From Acanthopleura granulata (taxonomy: Eukaryota; Mollusca; Polyplacophora; Chitonida; Chitonidae), in the NCBI GenBank assembly GCA_016165875.1, contig JABBOT010000003.1, forward strand, positions 30,299,663-30,363,662: 64,000 bases of DNA. Reading direction: 5' to 3'. Shown here in pieces: positions 13,901 through 24,439 of the stretch (within the stretch, counting starts at the first letter, position 1; each line of letters begins with the position of its first letter). A program made the position numbers and the translations under genes. The notes below the pieces were generated by a model. That model saw only the letters and a list, made by a program, of their open reading frames with translations. It was not told the DNA's origin and did no database searches.

Positions 13901-16900
13901 TTACGATTAATCCGAGGTTAGGTAACAGGAGTGTGCACACACAATTGTTTTTGTAAAAATCATCAATCAAATTATTTGAAGTAACTGTTGAACAGAAACC
14001 AACACCAATGACAATCCTGGAATTCATTAAATATGCAAAATTTAAGCATGTATCAGGCTGGTTTTAGATTTTGATCTGTGCTCTCAGTTACACAATGTAA
14101 CATGTGAGATTCATGATTCTATGCAAATTAGTTTTGAAAATACTGGCACCTGAACCATTAATGCTTGGAACCTGGACCACATCCAATCAGAATCAAAGAA
14201 TGCTTACATACCGATATGCAAATCTCATGTATCAATCTGGCCACATGGTTTTCAACCTTGATCTAAGATTACACAAAGATGCCTGCACGCAAAATTTTAA
14301 TGAAATAGATTAAAATAAGACACCATTTAGGGCAGTTACTGGCCTAACATCAATGACCAATAAGAGTCAGGGAATTCATGAAATATGCAAAACTTAAACA
14401 TGGATCGGACTTTCGTAGACAAACTTCATAAAAGTTTGTAGTGTTTCTGTGTAGTTTGCCACACCTAAGTAAATGTGACCTACAGACCCACAGAAACCAT
14501 ACCTGCTCCATTTCAGGGGGGAGATATAAAAACAATAATATAGCTATGGACTTTTCATAATTCATAAATAAGTAAATACAAATTTACGCTGTTTGAATTT
14601 TATTAACCCCAGATTTAAATTTGTTTAAGTTTAGTGTGCCAGGAGTGTGCATTACAGGAGCTCCCTAAAACACGACACATGTACATGTATAATCAAAGGG
14701 CTGAAACTTTTTTTTGTAGTACCCTTCATGTTTCTAGAATCTTTTTAAAATGATTAAAAACAACATCCAAAGATAACGATCAGACTGACTTTTGATCTGA
14801 TTTCAATTAGTTTAGCTTCCTCCAACTGGTTTACCTTGTAGGCAATGTCCATTAGGACAGCATCACTAAAAGCCATTCCACTCCAACAAGACCACAATAT
14901 ACCTCCGGTTAATAAGTGTTAATCACAGCAAAGTACAGCACAGCACAAAGTTGTCCTCACCACTAGCCAATCAAACACACACACACATGGAATGTCGAAG
15001 GCATGAATTCCACCACAGCGTCCATCACACAAGACTATTAGAGATAAATGATGGTGTCAACAGTACAACATCAAATCTAAGGAAAACTGATCAATACAAA
15101 CATCAGTGACTCTTTGCATGTTAGCTGTAAAGCCATGTAATACATGTCTCTTGGAAGTAATCCAACCCGACGTCTCCAACTTACTTCTCACACAGGACAA
15201 TGTAAGAACACCTAGTCGGAGACCTAGTTTACGGTTTCATGTGTCAATTTCTTGACAATTAACTGGTTTGTTACCGCAGTTGATGAAATGGTTTGTCTTT
15301 TTGAAGATCTTAAATGTGGATTATTATAAACAGCAACCACATCTACATTGACCAAGTTAGTAACATATGGCATACCAAGTAAAGTGAAAATTCTTCTGGA
15401 AAAAAAACTTTGAAACATTCAAAAAAAAATATAATGTTGGCAACAAAAAGAACGGTATACACCTAAAGTTGATAAAAAATCTATGACTTTTGTGGAGTAT
15501 CGAATCATGCAGACTGTTTCTAAAGCTTATCAATACATGAACATCTACATGAAAACTTGCTTAACGCAAGTGACCATACTTCATGGTGGGTAAAACATGT
15601 ATAAATGTGAACACTGATTACGGTAGACAAAAAGTTCGTTAAGAAGATAAGCTTTGAGGGAAGAGCCAGAGGCCTACCTGGATTTCCTCTCAAGGAGAAT
15701 GGCCACATATGAGGCACAAAGAGCCGGGAGATAGGCCAAATTGAGCATGTACAGTTTCCCAATTAACCTCCTAGGAAAAACGGGAGAAAGGTATGTGGTC
15801 AACAATCATAGGACAAAAAAGGCAAATAAAGATCTTGGTGGTTTTAATACTAAACATAAAGCCATGACCTTCTGTATTGTTTTAGTAAAGCAGGTGTTTC
15901 AAAAAAAAAGAAAGAAAAATAAAACACCCTACAAGCCAAGGTGGAAAAGATGCACAAAATGCACAGTGAGTTTTTCAAGAATACGCAGGAAAGTAAGCAA
16001 GAAGCAGCTGAGAGGAGCGCACTATTAACAATCATCTGGGTTTATCTATGGAACAGGTTAAATAGACTGGATGGTAGACAAGCAGTTGAGCATAGAGAGA
16101 CAAACCACACCGACAGTCAGCAAGTTTTTGTATTTGAGAAAATTTAGCAGAAAATGCATTTATATGTATATACAGATATGCATATATCACGAACCAAAAG
16201 CCATCTTGGTTCAACAGTCATGTACTGAAAATGGCAGTTGTTATGCATTCCCTCATAAACCCTTGTGAATCAGTTCACTTGTAAAATATTTGAAATATAT
16301 GAAGTATTTCATACTGAAAAATACATCTACTGTTCTTGTATCAGGCAACTACACGCAGTACCTGTATTTGCCAGCAGTCGACGTGTTAAGTCTCATACTT
16401 GTGTTAATGGATGAGCGGTTATATAGGAACAAAACAACATGTACATACAACGTATAACTCTGATATATAACAGTTGGTGCGCTATATATACTGATACCTT
16501 GATTTCCTTTCAATCTGAACACCTAATGCACAAGCTGGAATGCCACATACAAGGGCATTGTAGAAAAAGAAAAATCCTGTCAATCTCCTGAAATCAAAAA
16601 CACTATCAAGGGCAAAAAGAGATAGAACATACAGGTTTATTACCTTAATAAGCAGACTTTCAGGCATGTGGATGAATCGTGTCATAAGACATTAGATCAC
16701 ATGGAGTATGCCATCCACAAACGGTTACTTTAGGCATTGACTTCATACTATCCTACAAGGCAGTTTCAATGCTACATGTACAGGAAGAGCGTTTACATTT
16801 ACCATGGTGACATATGTCATTATACGATGCCATGGACATTACATCATGCACACACTACAAACGCTTCACAAGGCCCAGGGTTTTTTCTAGTCACTTTCTT

Positions 16901-19900
16901 GTAGTGGTAACCAAAATGGGAAATATTGGAAAACTGAGTTTTAGACACAATTTGTATTCAGTTTTGATAAAATAAATGAGTTTTAGATACATTTTATATA
17001 CACTGGTGATGAAAGTGATGAAAAATATTGAGTTTCCTGATTTCTTCAAATTGAGTTTCTATAAAGAAATTGGTAAGAAAAACCCCTGAAGTTCAACCCT
17101 GGGTGTCACATATAGGCTTGTTTCAGTTATTTTTTTCAATAAAGATTGCTTCATGTGGATATAGGTTATACCACAACTTCTTTTGGGTACACCCAATCAT
17201 ATTGGTACTGTATGATAGCTGACTGAAATTTTTTACATGATCCACTGTGGTTGGCAAGAACATGGGACAATCCATTCACATGCCTGAGACACCAAGTGAG
17301 TTCAGTGTGCAGCATTCACAGAAGTGGCATCAACTGACTTGGTATTAGAATTCTTTCTAGTTATAAACTACTTTCTTAAAACAACCAGCTGACATTTTCA
17401 CAAGGCCATCCTTTTTCAGTGTCTCCTGTAACAAAACCAGCTACACATGTCCACATCTTTGTCTCATACTTCACTTCATGATGCAAATTCAGACATTTAA
17501 ATTACATCTCAATTTCAAATTTAAGACATAAAATGCTAAGCCAATACCACAAACCAAGAAGGCACCAGCACATTATTTGACGACAAACTGCACTTTCCGT
17601 GCTGGTCAAGACATATGTTCTGGCTGTACTTTCTTCACTTTTGAAGCCGGGCATAGAATTCCAAAAACAAGGTAAAAATGTGAAAATCTGAATCAAATTC
17701 TGTTAACATTACTTGCACAACTCTGTAACAGTCAGTGAGGTTACGGATATGTGCAACTACTACTGTGCATTAATGGATTACCATGTGATAATGTCATTTG
17801 TACCTCTTCAAATGAAGCTAATTCATTCTCTATCAAGGGACTTGCACATTTACTTCTACTTCCTAGCATCTGAAGCCAGGTTCAAATTACATCTCACGGG
17901 CATAATCAGCTGATTTTGTGTGTCTGGTCATTCAACCTCTTTAAGTTCAAAGAGGTCTTTTTCTAATCTATCTCATAGTTTTGTCACACAAATAACTTGA
18001 AGGCATTAGGTCATCAACAGACTAAATCCACAAAGCAGGTGTATACAAATAACTGCTGTAATCTGAAATTACTATTTATCTTGATGGCTTACATTTTCTT
18101 TAAAGTTCTTATTCTTTACATGCAGATAATACATTTCAAAAGAACCGACACAACACAATGATGTGCAGTGAATTGCTTGTATTGTATTTGCTGCATTGGT
18201 TTGTGAAATTCCTGCAGGTGCAAAACCTAAAATTAACTGAATATGACTATGGTTTACATCAAAGGGATTGGAGGTACAAGTACTGCACCCTACAGTTTTT
18301 AACACCACATGTGTGTTTTCAAAATATGTTCGCAGCATCACAATTCTGTAATAATGTGTGCTCAATTCAACTGGCGTCATTGGAACATCATGCCAAAGAC
18401 AGCAGACATGACACCCCACCCGGTCACATCATACTGACACCGGGCCGACCAGTCCTGTTTCCTTGCTCTAACCTCTCAATGCTGTGTGCCAAGTGAGGCA
18501 GCAACAAGTACCATTTTTTAAGTCTTTGGTATGACTCGACCCAGGCTTGAGCCTGGATTCCCGGCCTCGAGGCAGATGCTCTAACCACTAGACCACGGAG
18601 GCGGTCCCAATATCTAAGATGTATTTAAGTTAGCTACACATGTAATTGGAATCTCGGTTATTAAAGTTATCGTAGAGATCATCAGCATAAAACTGTAACA
18701 TGCATTACATTATTTCATGTAAACATGTGCATTGGTTTACCACTAAAGAATGAAGATGTTACCAATAGGGTGCAATGGTGAAAGCAATAGCATTCATTTA
18801 CAAACGACAGAGTTTATAACAGGCCCTGCAAGTCATGTAAAAGTGGCGCATGAATTTTGAAAACTATTACTTGAAAGCATTGTTTTATGGTCAATCTCTG
18901 AATGTCAAGGACACATCAATATATATATCACAATGTTTGTTTTATACATAACCAAAACTCCAACATGGAATTGGAGACAAAGTGAAAAATTCCACAACAT
19001 CATATTACTAATGGCCGAATGTACAAGGAATTGGTGTAAGACAACAAATAAGGCATTTTTCCTTGGATTCAAATGATCTAATGCACAGTAGAGCATATCA
19101 AAGAATTATTTCAAAAATAATAGACTAGAATTTAATGAAGTCTCATATCAAAGCAAGGCAATTCAGAGATTTTAAATTTAAAACATTCTTTGACTGCAGA
19201 CAAAACAGTTTAAGAAAACAATACAAAACATGAAAACTTACCTCCAAACGCAAAAGAATGAGATGAAGAGGAATCCATTGGTTCCAAGAAAAAGCGTAGA
19301 CTGAAGAATTTCATGTAAAAGTTTGTTCTTCCAGTATTTTAAACCTTTCCTTCGAAGGAGGGCTGCCACCTACAAAATACGTAGTCATAAACTGGTGGGA
19401 CATCGTAAACTGTATTGACAAAGGTGTTAAACTGACAGAGAAAACTTGGTACATAGCAACATACCCAGACCCAGAGTGAACAATCTTTTCAATTTCACTG
19501 AGTTGCTGGCTTTTACAATGACGAATAAAACAAATAAAATTTAATCATGATACCAATGCTATTGTGTGAGATTTAAGGATGTTTTCCCTCAGGGCACCTT
19601 GCACCACCAGGACTATATCAACCTGGACATAAGCTTAGTTCGTCTTGTTCAGAAATTAAATTTGTAATTTATTGGTAATTAGTAATGCATTCATAATCTG
19701 TAATTAATATTTTAATTTTGATCACTTCGCATCCACACTTTTATTGCTGTTGCAATACACAGCTTGCAAAATTAAAACCTGTAATTGACAGCAGGACAAA
19801 CAAGAATCAACCAAAGAAAACACATGTAGCAGCTACACTTGAGTTTTTATCATGACTGTTTATATTCGTTTACTTATCTGATTACTGTTTATCGCAAAAT

Positions 19901-21238
19901 TAGAGAATACTGTTCATATTAAGTTTGTCCAATAGATCTTAAAATTAATACAGTCCCTTGCATCTGGATTTTTGCACGATTAGGTATGATAAAGCAACAC
20001 ATTCACCATTTATACCTCTCCCTACATACATGTGAGACTGGTATCCACTTACATCTCATTAACTTTGTTATGAGACCGTTTTGAATGGCGCAGCCCGAGA
20101 GTAACACTGTGAAGGAAGACGCAATGTAGCGTAGGCCTTCAGGCTATTTTGCAGACAATGTTGTCAAATAAAACTGATGGCTTCATCTGCGACTGTCAAG
20201 GGTAGTTGTTCATTGTATTTGAGTACTCATCATCAGAAAATCTCAATAAGAAGCATGTATTTTCACATTATCTACATTTCCTTCCATATACACTGATTTA
20301 CATGATCGAAGGAGTTTACTGTTTAGTCTGGTGCTCTGCCTTTCAAAAGTTGGACGGCGCCATATAGGAGACAAAGTATCAGACTACAAGAACTCTCTTG
20401 CGATGGCGGAGCAGATGAGTCTGTCTGAGTCCTTCATCGAGGAATGCGACACACTGCACCTCTTTTCCTAATGTAACTCTTGTGGCTGTGCCACTCAAAT
20501 CAATATTAAATGTTTGCAATTTCTACTGACCCACTGTTCCATATATTTAGATATTTATTTGATTGGTGCTTTATGCCATACTCCAGAATATTTCAATAAT
20601 ATGATGGCGGCCAACATCATGGTTGGTGGAGCCCAGGGAAACCCACGACCATCCACAGGTTGCTGGTTGACCTTCCCACGTATTGTACGATTGGAGTGAA
20701 AACCTGGGGTGCAGAGAGAGCAAATGTCATGGGATGGACTTGTCCAGAAAACGAAGAGATGGGAGGGTTCGGGGGGGGGAGGGGGCTGTTCGGAGGAAAG
20801 GGATTGTCCTTACCCCGTAGAGTGGCAGCGTGAGTAAAACTACAAGTTATGTGAGGTGTGAAAGTATTATGTGAAAGTTCACATATTGTGTTCTAGCAAG
20901 AACTCCTTTGCTGTCGTTTTTGTCAGCTTGTGGATGGGCTATTCGGGGACGCCTCCGTTAACACTGTGGCTCAGCACGGTATTGTGAGTGTACATGTACA
21001 TGCATCCAACCAGATCATCTTTGCAACAACAACAGCAACACGATTACATCGCTATATATATTCCACGATTTGCGCGATCACTACCACTCACCACATACAG
21101 CGAGACATATATTTTGAATGCCTGATAGTAGCATGACACGGCAACACTCTTGGCTGCTGTCGTGCAGGACGGAGTCCACGTATGGCCAATTTCATAGCAA
21201 CTATTTGTTAACGTAAGAGGTTTACTTAAGACCGCCAT
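331..21238 (-). CDS. TMEM135: TMEM135 (peroxisomal membrane protein 52), 5' part of gene, split exons
   Basis: This span covers the coding exons of a TMEM135 orthologue; the gene continues beyond position 1. The protein starts MAVLSKP and carries the family's N-terminal Cys motif CYEIGHTWTPSC (residues 14-25). It then has RRKGLKYWKNKLLHEILQS, the repeated segment ending ERKSR, and ETIYRMLVSRG. These match the N-terminal Cys-rich and membrane region of vertebrate TMEM135 in order and spacing. Exon phases all join: 147 nt, 128 nt, 90 or 93 nt, 34 nt, 66 nt. About 155 of an expected ~450 residues are present. TMEM135 proteins are multi-pass membrane proteins of peroxisomes, also linked to mitochondrial dynamics and lipid handling (family knowledge). 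Introns reach 12 kb. The assignment is from recognised family motifs, not from an alignment run here. Confidence 0.93.
1262..1360 (+). repeat. Family-1 SINE, degenerate 5' (tRNA-like) fragment
   Basis: The stretch contains TTAGTGTGCTAGC, AATGACCCAAGAGCCTC and GAGTCCAAGTTC (B-box position), matching the head of the intact copy at 45093. The tail is missing. Confidence 0.6.
2940..3260. repeat. Unclassified tRNA-like dispersed repeat (tentative)
   Basis: It contains a B-box-like GGGTTGAACCC near 3048-3058 and a terminal part (near 3201-3250) with the look of a dispersed-repeat 3' end. It is more GC-rich than the surrounding intron. No copy elsewhere in the window confirms it. Confidence 0.3.
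3741..3997 (-). repeat. Family-1 SINE, near full length, degenerate
   Basis: On the plus strand it reads tail first (TATTTGATTAGTGTTTTGCG, then ACTCAAGAATATT), then the body (ATTATGGTGGGAGGA, AGGTTGCTGG), then the reversed tRNA head (GGGTTTGAACTCAC, AATTGAGCCA). It is oriented like TMEM135. Confidence 0.85.
8127..8385 (+). pseudogene. Broken THAP-type zinc-finger coding sequence
   Basis: The ATG at 8127 opens MVWCAIFGCSNKSGKDLSIS and then FFRI, the start of a THAP domain with a C-x4-C pair (Cys4, Cys9). A stop follows at 8205. In another frame from about 8230 the sequence resumes with FSPSDHSRVCSDHFTVTCFE, holding the C-x2-H pair (codons at 8281 and 8290) and the SRVCSDHF block. A stop follows at 8344, then KPTATPY near the usual C-terminal A-V-P-T position. 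The central conserved Trp is not evident. THAP domains bind DNA and occur in P-element-type transposases and many invertebrate genes. It lies antisense within intron 4 of TMEM135, and the frameshift and stops argue for a relic. A spliced gene is less likely, since I see no good splice sites at the break. Confidence 0.8.
10945..10975. repeat. Poly-A tract, 31 A
   Basis: An uninterrupted run of A on the plus strand inside TMEM135 intron 4, followed by ATAATAAT. Confidence 0.95.
11784..11799. repeat. (GA)n microsatellite
   Basis: Eight GA units, read directly. Confidence 0.9.
12415..12448 (-). CDS. TMEM135: TMEM135 exon 4 (34-nt micro-exon)
   Basis: A polypyrimidine tract and CAG acceptor at 12449-12450 and the donor GTG|GTAAGA flank 34 nt. 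It enters in phase 2 and leaves in phase 0, encoding RRGILAAYTSNV with the split Arg. This bridges ...ERKSR of exon 3 and ALETIYRM of exon 5, matching the family pattern RRG-LL-x-Y-x-x-N-x-A-x-E. A gene finder could easily miss an exon this short. Confidence 0.93.
12449..15677. other. TMEM135 intron between exons 3b and 4
   Basis: AT-rich, with no exon or recognisable repeat. A frame near 15383 has an acceptor-like CCAG but a poor donor, and was set aside once micro-exon 4 was found. Confidence 0.6.
15678..15770 (-). CDS. TMEM135: TMEM135 exon 3b (downstream member of a duplicated exon pair)
   Basis: The acceptor is TTTTTCCTAG| and the donor TCCAG|GTAGGC. The exon is 93 nt, phase 2 in and out. 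It encodes RRLIGKLYMLNLAYLPAL, then CASYVAILLERKS plus two bases of Arg. This copy is the closer match to vertebrate TMEM135, which has ASYVAIL.ERKSR at this point. Either 3a or 3b alone, or both, would keep the downstream frame open. The use of each copy is not known from sequence. Confidence 0.9.
16498..16587 (-). CDS. TMEM135: TMEM135 exon 3a (upstream member of a duplicated exon pair)
   Basis: The acceptor is TTTGATTTCAG| and the donor TCAAG|GTATCA. The exon is 90 nt, phase 2 in and phase 2 out. It encodes RRLTGFFFFYNALVCG, then IPACALGVQIERKS plus two bases of Arg. The ends (RL.G and ERKSR) match the family exon, but the middle is diverged and more Cys/Phe-rich than exon 3b. It lies 727 nt upstream, in transcription order, of its paralogue 3b. 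The intact frame and sites argue for a used alternative exon rather than a relic. Confidence 0.85.
16588..19241. other. TMEM135 intron 2
   Basis: AT-rich intron containing the second SINE family at 18360-18608. Nothing else was recognised. Confidence 0.65.
18360..18608 (-). repeat. Family-2 tRNA-derived SINE
   Basis: On the minus strand the head reads CCTCCGTGGTCTAGTGGTTA (A box TGGTCTAGTGG), then GAGCATCTGCCTCGAGG, then GGCTCAAGCCTGGGTCGAGTC, a weak B-box region. A non-tRNA body follows with CGGCCCGGTGTCAGTATG and GGTGTCATGTCTGC. The head resembles a tRNA-Glu-like gene but cannot fold as an intact one. The 3' end is not well defined, and the tail differs from family 1. Confidence 0.65.
19242..19369 (-). 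CDS. TMEM135: TMEM135 exon 2
   Basis: The acceptor is TATTTTGTAG| and the donor GGAG|GTAAGT. The exon is 128 nt, entering in phase 0 and leaving in phase 2. It encodes VAALLRRKGLKYW, then KNKLLHEILQSTLFLGTNG, then FLFISFFCVW plus two bases of an Arg codon. This is the conserved segment following exon 1 in TMEM135, ending in a hydrophobic helix (FLFISFFCVW). It is not part of any long open frame; it was identified from splice signals and the family motif. Confidence 0.95.
20554..20690 (-). repeat. Family-1 SINE, head truncated
   Basis: The tail TTTATTTGATTGGTGCTTTA, CTCCAGAATATTTC and the body GACCATCCACAGGTTGCTGG are present; the sequence stops before the tRNA-like head. Confidence 0.85.
20761..20783 (+). 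other. G-quadruplex-type motif
   Basis: Four G-runs (3, 3, 8, 5) are separated by loops of 1, 3 and 1 nt. The motif is on the plus strand, so it falls on the template strand of TMEM135, about 310 nt inside intron 1. Confidence 0.7.
21092..21238 (-). CDS. TMEM135: TMEM135 exon 1 (start codon to donor)
   Basis: This exon encodes 49 residues from MAVLSKP to KIYVSLYV. The ATG at 21238 has a favourable context (CACAAGATGG, with A at -3 and G at +4). The CYEIGHTW..SC motif sits at residues 14-25, as in vertebrate TMEM135, which fixes the start. The donor reads GTG|GTGAGT at 21091, giving phase 0. An open frame runs on to 21044 but is intronic. Joined to exon 2 it reads LYV|VAALLRRK, matching the family. 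Confidence 0.95.
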
Positions 21239-21400
21239 CTTGTGGCCTGCTTTCGTTCATTTTAAACCAATCGGAGACCAACCAAACCAGTTCTGCGATA
21301 CTAGTGCAACGTGCCCTGAATTTCCGTAAACAAAACCACGTGGCATCGTGGTACCTTATGTAGATTCAGAGTACCTTACGTAGATGACTGCGAGATATAC
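21239..21400 (-). promoter_or_regulatory. Putative TMEM135 5' flank / promoter region
   Basis: Upstream of the start codon lie an inverted CCAAT box (21267-21271), a palindromic E-box CCACGTGG (21336-21343) about 100 nt from the ATG, and a short direct repeat TACCTTAYGTAGAT (from 21351 and from 21372). The transcription start cannot be placed. E-boxes of this type bind bHLH-Zip factors (general knowledge); use here is inferred. Confidence 0.4.
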
Positions 21401-22317
21401 GGACACAACTTCGCTAAACCAGGGCCTGTTCATCGTCGGTTGCAAATATGCCTGGTATGTTTCTCCTTGAATTTAGGGCACAATACTACAGCCACATCCA
21501 TAGAGACCTATATAGTTAACATGACTTCTACAAGGCAGGCCTGCCCACTCGGAGGGCAAATCGAGACTGCGACGGTTGCATGAAGTAATAATGTCTGTGA
21601 TATGCATATTTTCGTCAACACTGTTTAATAATTTGTTAATATAATGTACAGATATAGTATCTAGTGAATTTGTCAAAAGCAAATGTGACCAAAATGCCGC
21701 ATGTCAATCCGCGTAGAGGAAGATTATTGAAAGCACTGTATATCCATTACTGGTACATTACAGTCGAGTATAAATGCATAGGAAAAAATATGGGCTTTTT
21801 TCTTTCTGTCTGTCTGTTTCCACGCTATCTGTTTGTTATTACGTTGCTTGCAGCACTATTTTAGAAACTTCGAAACAGTTGGACTTAGCTCAAGGACGTC
21901 TCCCATCTAATTGCAAAAGCGCTGATCCAATGCCGTTACATTTGCATTGCTGCTTTACTGGAATCTTATGCCAAATTACCAAAAAGTTCCACTCAGTGAA
22001 ATACGGTATGTTGACACCGCGGAACAACTAGGGATTATCGGGTATTTGAGGATTCTATTCTGAATGTTCACGAAGATGTATAGATGCTCATAATTATATG
22101 TGATTAAAATCTTAAGGAAGAGGAACAGTTACTTAATTAAGAAAAAAATGAAAAGTTGTAAATGCATATTCGATTTATATGTACATGTAATTTCCATGAA
22201 GCGATCAGAAAAATCAGTTCAAGCTGAAAAGCTAAACATTATTTAAAAGTTAACAACAAACGTGCAAAAATCCCATCACCAAGCATATATGGCGAGGTTC
22301 AGTAATTGCCACTCGAG
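21401..22317. other. Intergenic, nothing recognised
   Basis: Low-GC sequence with only short chance frames, including one running over 21664-21864. Confidence 0.5.
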
Positions 22318-22422
22318 TTCTGCTCTGTTATTTTTTCTGTTCCACTCAAAACCTAACCACCGTCGTATAAAGGTAATATTCTTAAATTATGCAGGCGCAC
22401 AAATCAGATAAATAAATAACAA
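22318..22422 (+). repeat. Family-1 SINE 3' fragment, degenerate
   Basis: It matches the sense tail of the family: CTAACCACCGTCGTATAAAG, GTAATATTCTTA, then CACAAATCAGATAAATAAAT. Confidence 0.65.
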
Positions 22423-24439
22423 TTTTAAAGTGACATTAGCCAGTATAAATGTGGAGGGCACCTCCTCTCACCGATTTTACGCCACAAAAAAGCCATAGTG
22501 TATACGGACATTGCAGATCCAATCAGATATATACATATAGTTGTCCTGAAATTTAAAAAAGTCTATGCCAAGTGGAGGGCAGTGCATTTATAGCTTGGCA
22601 GTAGCTTCATATCTAGGAGTTCAGATACTGATTGTGCAGAGACAGACTTCTGCAAGAGATAAGGCAATGTTATTGAAGGTTAAAAGTGGTTTTGCCAATC
22701 CACATGTACGTTACGCTGTAGGACGAACGCTCAATTTGCGCGCGAATGCCAAGAAAATCCTAATTATAGCACAAATTAGGATCCTTAAGGAAATATCCAT
22801 CACCGTGACAAAATACGTGAAAATCGGTGATAGATTTGGGCGGACACTTGAGAACCGAATTGACTGCAGCATTTCCACCCCATTGACCCTATTAAACTGT
22901 TCATAAGTCAGTCAATTATACAGCAACGACCCAAAGTTAATAAACGCAAGGCTGGAATAAGTGTTTTCCTGTACCGATTATAGTCGGCAGTAGTTTGGTG
23001 GAGTGTTTTATTGTATGACACGGCAAAGTGCTCGGACTGGCACCCTAATGAGACAGGTAAACTGGTATGGGGCTTGATTTTAGCATGCAATGCTGACATC
23101 TGATAGGCTGATTGAATTACCACCCTTCAACGGTTAGGCGAGTACTGAGTCCTGAACGGTACTTCACTTCCCGCGTAGAGACGGGCCGAGGCACCTCAAT
23201 AAAAAAAAAAGCCTGAATGGTCGAAGTTGAAGGCGACGGAAGAATTAAAGCTGAGGATATAAAGATTAAGTAGCGACGCCGCATAGATGGTTTTTAAACA
23301 TCGTGTACTGTAAAGGTCACTGCTTTAGAATGTGTGGTTTCGGATAATTTCAGCGGCGTCACTGCGAAATAACATCTAGGCTAAACGGTATAAGAGGCTT
23401 GGCTCTCAGCCAAAGTCTCGAGCATTGCGCATGCGGCCGATGTATTATGCAAAGGACAAGGGTGTTTAACTTGTGTAAATGCTGAAGTAAATGATGACTT
23501 TATGCTTATAGAAACTCAAGATATCGTGGCTAATCATTGCGTGCATGGCCAGAAAGGCTTCGGGTCGGCTTTACACACGCTTGAGGTGAAGGCCGTAGAC
23601 CGTTAGTACGTTACGATGAAAGGAGTACGTATGTGATTTAGTGTACGATTGTCACAACGATCCTGCGACCAAGTTACGACCTAGATGCGACCCAAACATT
23701 TTGGAATCGCGGCCAAATCGCATTGAGAGCACACGACTGGTTTTAGAGGTCGTGGATGATCACCAGCCAAATTGGTTGAATTAAGGTTGAAAGCCATGTT
23801 GAAAACTTCTGAACTGAGATTTTAAATCGTAAAGAGATCCCAGACATCTCTTACATGGTAGCAACAATATAGTCGCGCATGGTTGAACCACGAGTCATAG
23901 ATGGTCACAGGTCATGCTGTCACGCGACTGGTCGTTTCCACCAGTCGTCAGCTGGGTGACATAGCCAGCCGTGAGACAAGGACCATCCAGGACTGGTGCA
24001 TGATGTAACCATATGCCCCACGCACTGATGGTACGACCCTGCCGGACTTGTCTGCCACTCCTTTCGATTTGGAATCGTATGCCAGAAGTTTTGAACGTGA
24101 CCTACGATCTTTGCGATCATTTGCTCTCTATCTACAACTTTTGAGCGATGCCAGGATATTTCGGTTGCCGCTAGGCCTTAACCTGGCTCCCCGGGCCTTT
24201 AATGGAGATCGTAGCAAACGTTGCCGATTGGGTCGTACCTTAGCTAAATTGCAACTAATCGCACGATCCAAAAATAACACGGCATCGGCAAATGTGATTG
24301 AGGCGGACGTGTGATCATTGTGAGGAGAACAAGTGTACGGAATAGATATACATGTATATATATTTGCCTATATAGATATTACCCATATTGTCACTGAGCA
24401 ACGATATCATACAGCGTCCAAGACGGCAATCCAGTCCTC
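22423..24439. other. Intergenic; possible diverged DNA-transposon remnant at 23640-24315
   Basis: A 113-codon frame at 22565-22906 has no recognisable motif and looks like chance. The part from about 23640 to 24315 is rich in CGATC/TACGACC words occurring in both orientations near its two ends (for example TACGACCTAGATGCGACCC and, reversed, TACGACCCAATCGGCAACG). This suggests an old inverted-repeat element, but no clean termini are visible. Confidence 0.35.

Larger units (their letters stand above)
19370..21091. other. TMEM135 intron 1
   Basis: It holds a truncated family-1 SINE (20554-20690), a possible very degenerate SINE tail at 19868-19920, a G-quadruplex motif (20761-20783), and an isolated 22-codon plus-strand frame at 20403-20471 with no support as a gene. 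Confidence 0.6.

Noticed and set aside
15344..15418. Minus-strand frame with acceptor-like CCAG and ...GMPYVTNL, first considered as TMEM135 exon 4
   Set aside because: The donor GTCAAT is poor and the spacing to the family motif is 3 residues too long. The micro-exon at 12415-12448 fits exactly in phase, length and motif.
18537..18608. Possible tRNA gene on the minus strand
   Set aside because: The A box is good, but the acceptor and T arms do not pair and the sequence continues into a SINE-like body, so it was called a SINE head.
19868..19920. Possible very degenerate reversed family-1 SINE tail
   Set aside because: TTTACTTATCTGATTACTGT and AGAGAATACTGTTCATATT are suggestive, but too diverged to call.
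20403..20471. 22-codon plus-strand frame starting MAEQMSLSESFIEE
   Set aside because: Good start context, but too short. It has no homology I recognise and no splice signal, and it lies in intron 1 of TMEM135.
22565..22906. 113-codon plus-strand frame
   Set aside because: No recognisable motif and no transcript-like context.
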